From: Roseovarius sp.
Lineage (GTDB): Bacteria > Pseudomonadota > Alphaproteobacteria > Rhodobacterales > Rhodobacteraceae
DNA: 17,047 nt
NCBI GenBank assembly: GCA_021767845.1
Contig: JAASSQ010000033.1
Location: forward strand, 1-17,047
Reading direction: 5' to 3'
Under the pieces are notes generated by a model that made no database searches, was not told the DNA's origin, and saw nothing but the letters and a program-made list of their open reading frames with translations. The translations under genes were made by a program, and so were the position numbers. Shown one piece after another: positions 13,797-17,047 of this stretch. How positions within the stretch are numbered: the first letter of the stretch is position 1; every line of letters begins with the position of its first letter.

Positions 13797-16649
13797 ATGA
13801 CGTTTGAACCCACTGACTACCTGCCTTACGATTTCGCAAACCGCCGCCATATCGGCCCGTCGCCGGACGAGATGTCCGATATGCTGTCGGTGCTCGGGGC
13901 CGACAGCCTTGACGCGCTAATCGACGAGACGGTGCCACGCTCGATCCGGCAGGACACGCCGCTGGATTTCGGCAAACCCAAATCCGAAAGCGAACTCTTG
14001 CATCACATGCGCACCGTCGCCAGCAAGAACAAGGTTCTGACCTCTCTGATCGGGCAGGGCTATCACGGGACGGTCACGCCGCCCGCGATCCAGCGCAATA
14101 TCCTGGAAAACCCTGCCTGGTATACGGCCTACACGCCCTACCAGCCGGAAATCAGCCAGGGGCGGCTCGAGGCGCTTCTGAACTATCAGACCATGGTGAG
14201 CGATCTGACCGGGCTTGAAATCGCCAATGCGTCGCTTCTGGACGAGGCGACGGCGGCGGCCGAGGCGATGACCATGGCGCAGCGCGTGGCCAAGACCAAG
14301 GTCAAGGCGTTCTTCGTGGATGAAAACTGCCACCCGCAGAACATCGCCGTCATGCGCACCCGTGCCGAGCCGCTCGGGATCGAGATCATCGTCGGCGCCC
14401 CCGAGGAGCTGGAGGCCGACAAGGTGTTCGGCGCGATCTTCCAGTATCCGGGCACGCACGGGCATCTGCGCGACTTCACCAAGGAAATCGCCGCGCTGCA
14501 TGAACACAGGGCGATCGGGATCGTGATCGCCGACCCGATGGCGCTGACCCTGCTGAAAGAGCCGGGCGCGATGGGGGCCGACATTGCCGTCGGCTCGACG
14601 CAGCGGTTCGGTGTGCCGATGGGCTATGGCGGGCCGCACGCGGCCTATATCGCCACGAAAGAAGCCTACAAGCGCGCGTTGCCCGGCCGGCTGGTCGGGG
14701 TGTCGGTGGACGCGAAAGGCAACCGTGCCTATCGTCTCGCCCTGCAGACCCGTGAACAGCATATCCGCCGCGAGAAGGCTACGTCGAACGTGTGCACGGC
14801 GCAGGCGCTGCTGGCGGTCATGGCGTCGATGTATGCCGTGTTCCACGGGCCCAAGGGGCTCAAAGCCATCGCGCAGCGCATCCACCGCAAGACCGTGCGG
14901 CTGGCCAAGGGGCTGGAGGCCGCGGGCTTCAAGGTGGAACCGGACACGTTCTTCGACACGATCACCGTTGATGTGGGGCTGTTGCAGCGCGGCGTCCTGC
15001 AGGCCGCCGTGCGCGAGGGCGTCAACCTGCGCCGCGTGGGCGACACGCAAATCGGCATCACGCTCGACGAACGCACCCGCCCTGCCACCATCGAGGCCGT
15101 CTGGCGCGCCTTCGGCATCATCATGGAGGATCGCGATTTCGCATCCGACTACCGGATGCCCTACGCGCTGCTGCGCCGCTCGGACTACCTGACGCATCCG
15201 ATCTTCCACATGAACCGGGCCGAAACCGAGATGATGCGCTACATGCGGCGGCTGGCCGACCGTGACCTGGCGCTTGACCGGGCGATGATTCCGCTTGGAT
15301 CGTGCACCATGAAACTGAACTCGGCCGCCGAGATGATGCCGGTCAGCTGGCCCGAATTCTCGCTGCTGCATCCCTTCGTGCCGCGCGATCAGGCGCAGGG
15401 CTATCACGAGTTGATCGAGGACCTGAACGCCAAGCTGTGCGAGATCACAGGCTATGCCGCGATCTCGATGCAGCCCAATTCGGGCGCGCAGGGCGAATAT
15501 GCCGGCCTTCTGACCATCGCGGCCTATCACCGGTCCAAGGGCGAGGGGCATCGCAATGTCTGCCTGATCCCGATGAGCGCGCATGGCACCAACCCCGCCA
15601 GCGCCCACATGGTCGGCTGGGATGTCGTGGTCGTGAAATCGGCCGAGAATGGCGATATTGACGTGGATGATTTCCGGGAAAAGGCGGAAAAGCATTCCGA
15701 GAACCTGGCCGGGTGCATGATTACCTACCCATCCACCCATGGCGTGTTCGAAGAGACCGTCAAGGAGATCTGCGACATCACCCATCAGCATGGCGGGCAG
15801 GTCTATATCGACGGCGCCAACCTGAATGCGATGGTGGGCCTCAGCCGTCCCGGCGACCTCGGCGGCGACGTGAGCCATCTGAACCTGCACAAGACCTTCT
15901 GCATCCCGCATGGCGGGGGCGGTCCTGGCATGGGGCCGATCGGCGTCAAGGCGCATCTGGCCCCCTTCCTGCCGGGGCACCCGGCCACGGAGGACGGCAA
16001 GGAGGGGCCGGTTTCGGCCGCGCCCTTCGGGTCGCCGTCGCTTCTGCCGATCAGCTGGGCCTATTGCCTGATGATGGGCGGCGAGGGGCTGACGCAGGCG
16101 ACGCGGGTCGCCATCCTCAACGCCAACTACGTGGCCAAGCGTCTGGAGGGGGCTTTCGACGTTCTGTATCGTGGTCGCAATGGCCGCGTGGCGCATGAAT
16201 GCATCATCGACACCCGGCCCTTTGCCGACAGCGCGGGCATCACCGTGGACGACATCGCCAAGCGATTGACCGACTGCGGGTTCCACGCCCCGACGATGAG
16301 CTGGCCGGTCGCCGGAACGCTGATGATCGAGCCGACGGAGTCGGAAACCAAGGCCGAGCTGGACCGGTTCTGCGATGCGATGCTGGCCATTCGCGAGGAG
16401 ATCCGCGACATCGAGGAAGGCCGCATCGACCGCGACAACAACCCGCTCAAGAACGCGCCGCACACGGTGGAGGACCTGGTCGGGGACTGGGATCGCCCTT
16501 ATAGCCGCGAACAGGGCTGTTTCCCGCCGGGCGCGTTCCGGGTGGACAAGTACTGGCCGCCGGTCAACCGCGTGGACAATGTCTATGGCGACCGCCACCT
16601 TGTCTGCACCTGCCCGCCGGTCGAAAGCTATGCCGAGGCCGCCGAGTGA
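13797..16649 (+). CDS. gcvP: Glycine dehydrogenase (decarboxylating), P-protein
   Basis: A 950-residue PLP enzyme (EC 1.4.4.2), the fused single-chain form, that decarboxylates glycine and loads the remaining aminomethyl group on the lipoyl arm of H-protein. The N-terminal half has RHIGPSPDEM, PYTPYQPEISQGRLEALLNYQ and GSTQRFGVPMGYGGPHAA; the C-terminal half starts near PLGSCTMKLNSAAEM and contains the PLP Schiff-base Lys699 in NLHKTFCIPHGGGGPGMGPIG. The end carries the VCTCPPVESY segment. Full length for the fused type; some bacteria split this gene in two. Start ATG 13797 is preceded by AGAGG. It is third in the gcv cluster but separated from gcvH by 96 bases holding a hairpin with T run, so expression may be lower or partly separate. 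A terminator follows 31 bases after its stop. Confidence 0.97.
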   Translation: MTFEPTDYLPYDFANRRHIGPSPDEMSDMLSVLGADSLDALIDETVPRSIRQDTPLDFGKPKSESELLHHMRTVASKNKVLTSLIGQGYHGTVTPPAIQRNILENPAWYTAYTPYQPEISQGRLEALLNYQTMVSDLTGLEIANASLLDEATAAAEAMTMAQRVAKTKVKAFFVDENCHPQNIAVMRTRAEPLGIEIIVGAPEELEADKVFGAIFQYPGTHGHLRDFTKEIAALHEHRAIGIVIADPMALTLLKEPGAMGADIAVGSTQRFGVPMGYGGPHAAYIATKEAYKRALPGRLVGVSVDAKGNRAYRLALQTREQHIRREKATSNVCTAQALLAVMASMYAVFHGPKGLKAIAQRIHRKTVRLAKGLEAAGFKVEPDTFFDTITVDVGLLQRGVLQAAVREGVNLRRVGDTQIGITLDERTRPATIEAVWRAFGIIMEDRDFASDYRMPYALLRRSDYLTHPIFHMNRAETEMMRYMRRLADRDLALDRAMIPLGSCTMKLNSAAEMMPVSWPEFSLLHPFVPRDQAQGYHELIEDLNAKLCEITGYAAISMQPNSGAQGEYAGLLTIAAYHRSKGEGHRNVCLIPMSAHGTNPASAHMVGWDVVVVKSAENGDIDVDDFREKAEKHSENLAGCMITYPSTHGVFEETVKEICDITHQHGGQVYIDGANLNAMVGLSRPGDLGGDVSHLNLHKTFCIPHGGGGPGMGPIGVKAHLAPFLPGHPATEDGKEGPVSAAPFGSPSLLPISWAYCLMMGGEGLTQATRVAILNANYVAKRLEGAFDVLYRGRNGRVAHECIIDTRPFADSAGITVDDIAKRLTDCGFHAPTMSWPVAGTLMIEPTESETKAELDRFCDAMLAIREEIRDIEEGRIDRDNNPLKNAPHTVEDLVGDWDRPYSREQGCFPPGAFRVDKYWPPVNRVDNVYGDRHLVCTCPPVESYAEAAE

Positions 16650-16679
16650 GGCGCGGGCCTTGATGTCCGCACAGTGACG

Positions 16680-16707
16680 AAGGGCGGCCGGGTTTCGGCC
16701 GCCCTTT
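16680..16707 (+). terminator. Intrinsic terminator after gcvP
   Basis: AAGGGCGGCC (16680-16689) and GGCCGCCCTT (16697-16706) form a perfect 10-base stem around GGGTTTC, ending in TTT. It lies about 30 bases after gcvP and is nearly symmetric, so it may also stop transcription coming from the convergent phosphatase gene. Confidence 0.8.
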
Positions 16708-16778
16708 GCTCATCCGGGGCCGGGTGCGGCCCAGGCTTTCCCGAGTTCAACGCGGCCTGTGACGGTGATGCGAGCAGA

Positions 16779-17047
16779 TCATCCGGCGCCCTTGTCTTCC
16801 TTGTCCAGCAGGAAGGCGAAGTGGTCGCGCAGAAGGGTCCAGCAGGCCTCGTTCGGGGCGGCCAGCACGTAGCCGTCCTCGATCGAGGCGTCGTAATCGC
16901 GACCGTCCAGCATCCGCGCGACGCCGCCCGCCTTCTTGCAGATCAGGACACCGGCCGCGTGGTCCCACGGGTTGGGTTGGCCGGAGAGCAGGAAATCCAT
17001 GCCGCCCTGGGCCAGCGTGCGGTATTCGTGGCACGAGCAGCGCAACA
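16779..17047 (-). CDS. Inositol monophosphatase family protein, C-terminal part
   Basis: Partial gene: the C-terminal 89 codons are present and the 5' part lies beyond the right edge. The fragment has the family's second metal motif as NPWDHAAGVLICKKAGG, where the Asp of WDxAAG binds catalytic Mg2+, followed by the LDGRDYDASIEDGYVLAAPN segment that often ends the fold. Members dephosphorylate inositol monophosphate, fructose-1,6-bisphosphate, PAP or histidinol phosphate; the fragment does not decide which. The stop lies at 16779. It is convergent with gcvP, with a two-way terminator in between. The apparent start at 17045 is an internal TTG codon and not the real start. Confidence 0.85.
   Translation of the reverse strand, partial: LRCSCHEYRTLAQGGMDFLLSGQPNPWDHAAGVLICKKAGGVARMLDGRDYDASIEDGYVLAAPNEACWTLLRDHFAFLLDKEDKGAG

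Noticed and set aside
13917..16598. Open frame of 893 codons antisense to gcvP
   Set aside because: It mirrors the frame of gcvP; stop codons are rare opposite a high-GC gene, and its composition shows no protein family.

Overview
The window looks like chromosomal DNA of an alphaproteobacterium of the Rhodobacteraceae/Roseobacter type. The grounds are high GC, tightly packed genes, and family variants usual there: a bacterial iron-sulfur photolyase of the PhrB/CryB class beside an SDR gene, glutamine-dependent NadE, a short GltX paralogue, an Rrf2 regulator with RirA-type cysteine spacing, and a glycine-riboswitch-led gcvTHP cluster. I see no tRNA, rRNA, insertion sequence, phage gene, CRISPR array or plasmid function. 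Taxonomy is an inference from gene content.

Layout. 16-2204 (+): an SDR oxidoreductase overlaps a 4Fe-4S (6-4) photolyase, closed by a double hairpin with a tail that looks like a dispersed element. 2308-3792 (-): a secreted protein made almost entirely of 18 complete 23-residue MORN repeats plus a partial one, with its own sigma70-like promoter. 3947-6205 (+): NAD+ synthetase, then a small exported protein of unknown function. 6206-6558 is the only long gene-free stretch, lying between convergent genes; it holds a GC-rich segment, a strong hairpin and three phased GTAC-centred palindromes. 6559-8004 (-): a minimal zincin and a Tat-exported metallo-beta-lactamase-fold hydrolase. 8168-9493 (+): a glutamyl-tRNA synthetase, tail-to-tail with a DUF2254 membrane protein and a gamma-glutamylcyclotransferase-like gene (9483-11371, -). 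11466-11918 (+): an Rrf2 regulator, divergent from the cyclotransferase, with an FNR-type box between them. 11951-16649 (+): a tandem glycine riboswitch followed by gcvT, gcvH and gcvP, with an intrinsic-terminator-like hairpin between gcvH and gcvP and a clear terminator after gcvP. 16779-17047 (-): the C-terminal part of an inositol monophosphatase family gene that runs off the window.

How the genes work together. The clearest unit is the glycine cleavage system. Glycine binding to the tandem aptamers should set expression of T-protein, H-protein and P-protein, which with the lipoamide dehydrogenase (not in the window) feed one-carbon units into tetrahydrofolate. SDR and photolyase are translationally coupled and may belong to a light or singlet-oxygen response. 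The rest are single housekeeping or poorly known genes.

I found no convincing new multi-gene system. The least explained structure is the trio of GTAC palindromes at 6474-6548, followed by the probable attenuator inside the gcv operon, the RirA-like Rrf2 regulator with its FNR-type box, and the two-unit periodicity of the MORN protein.
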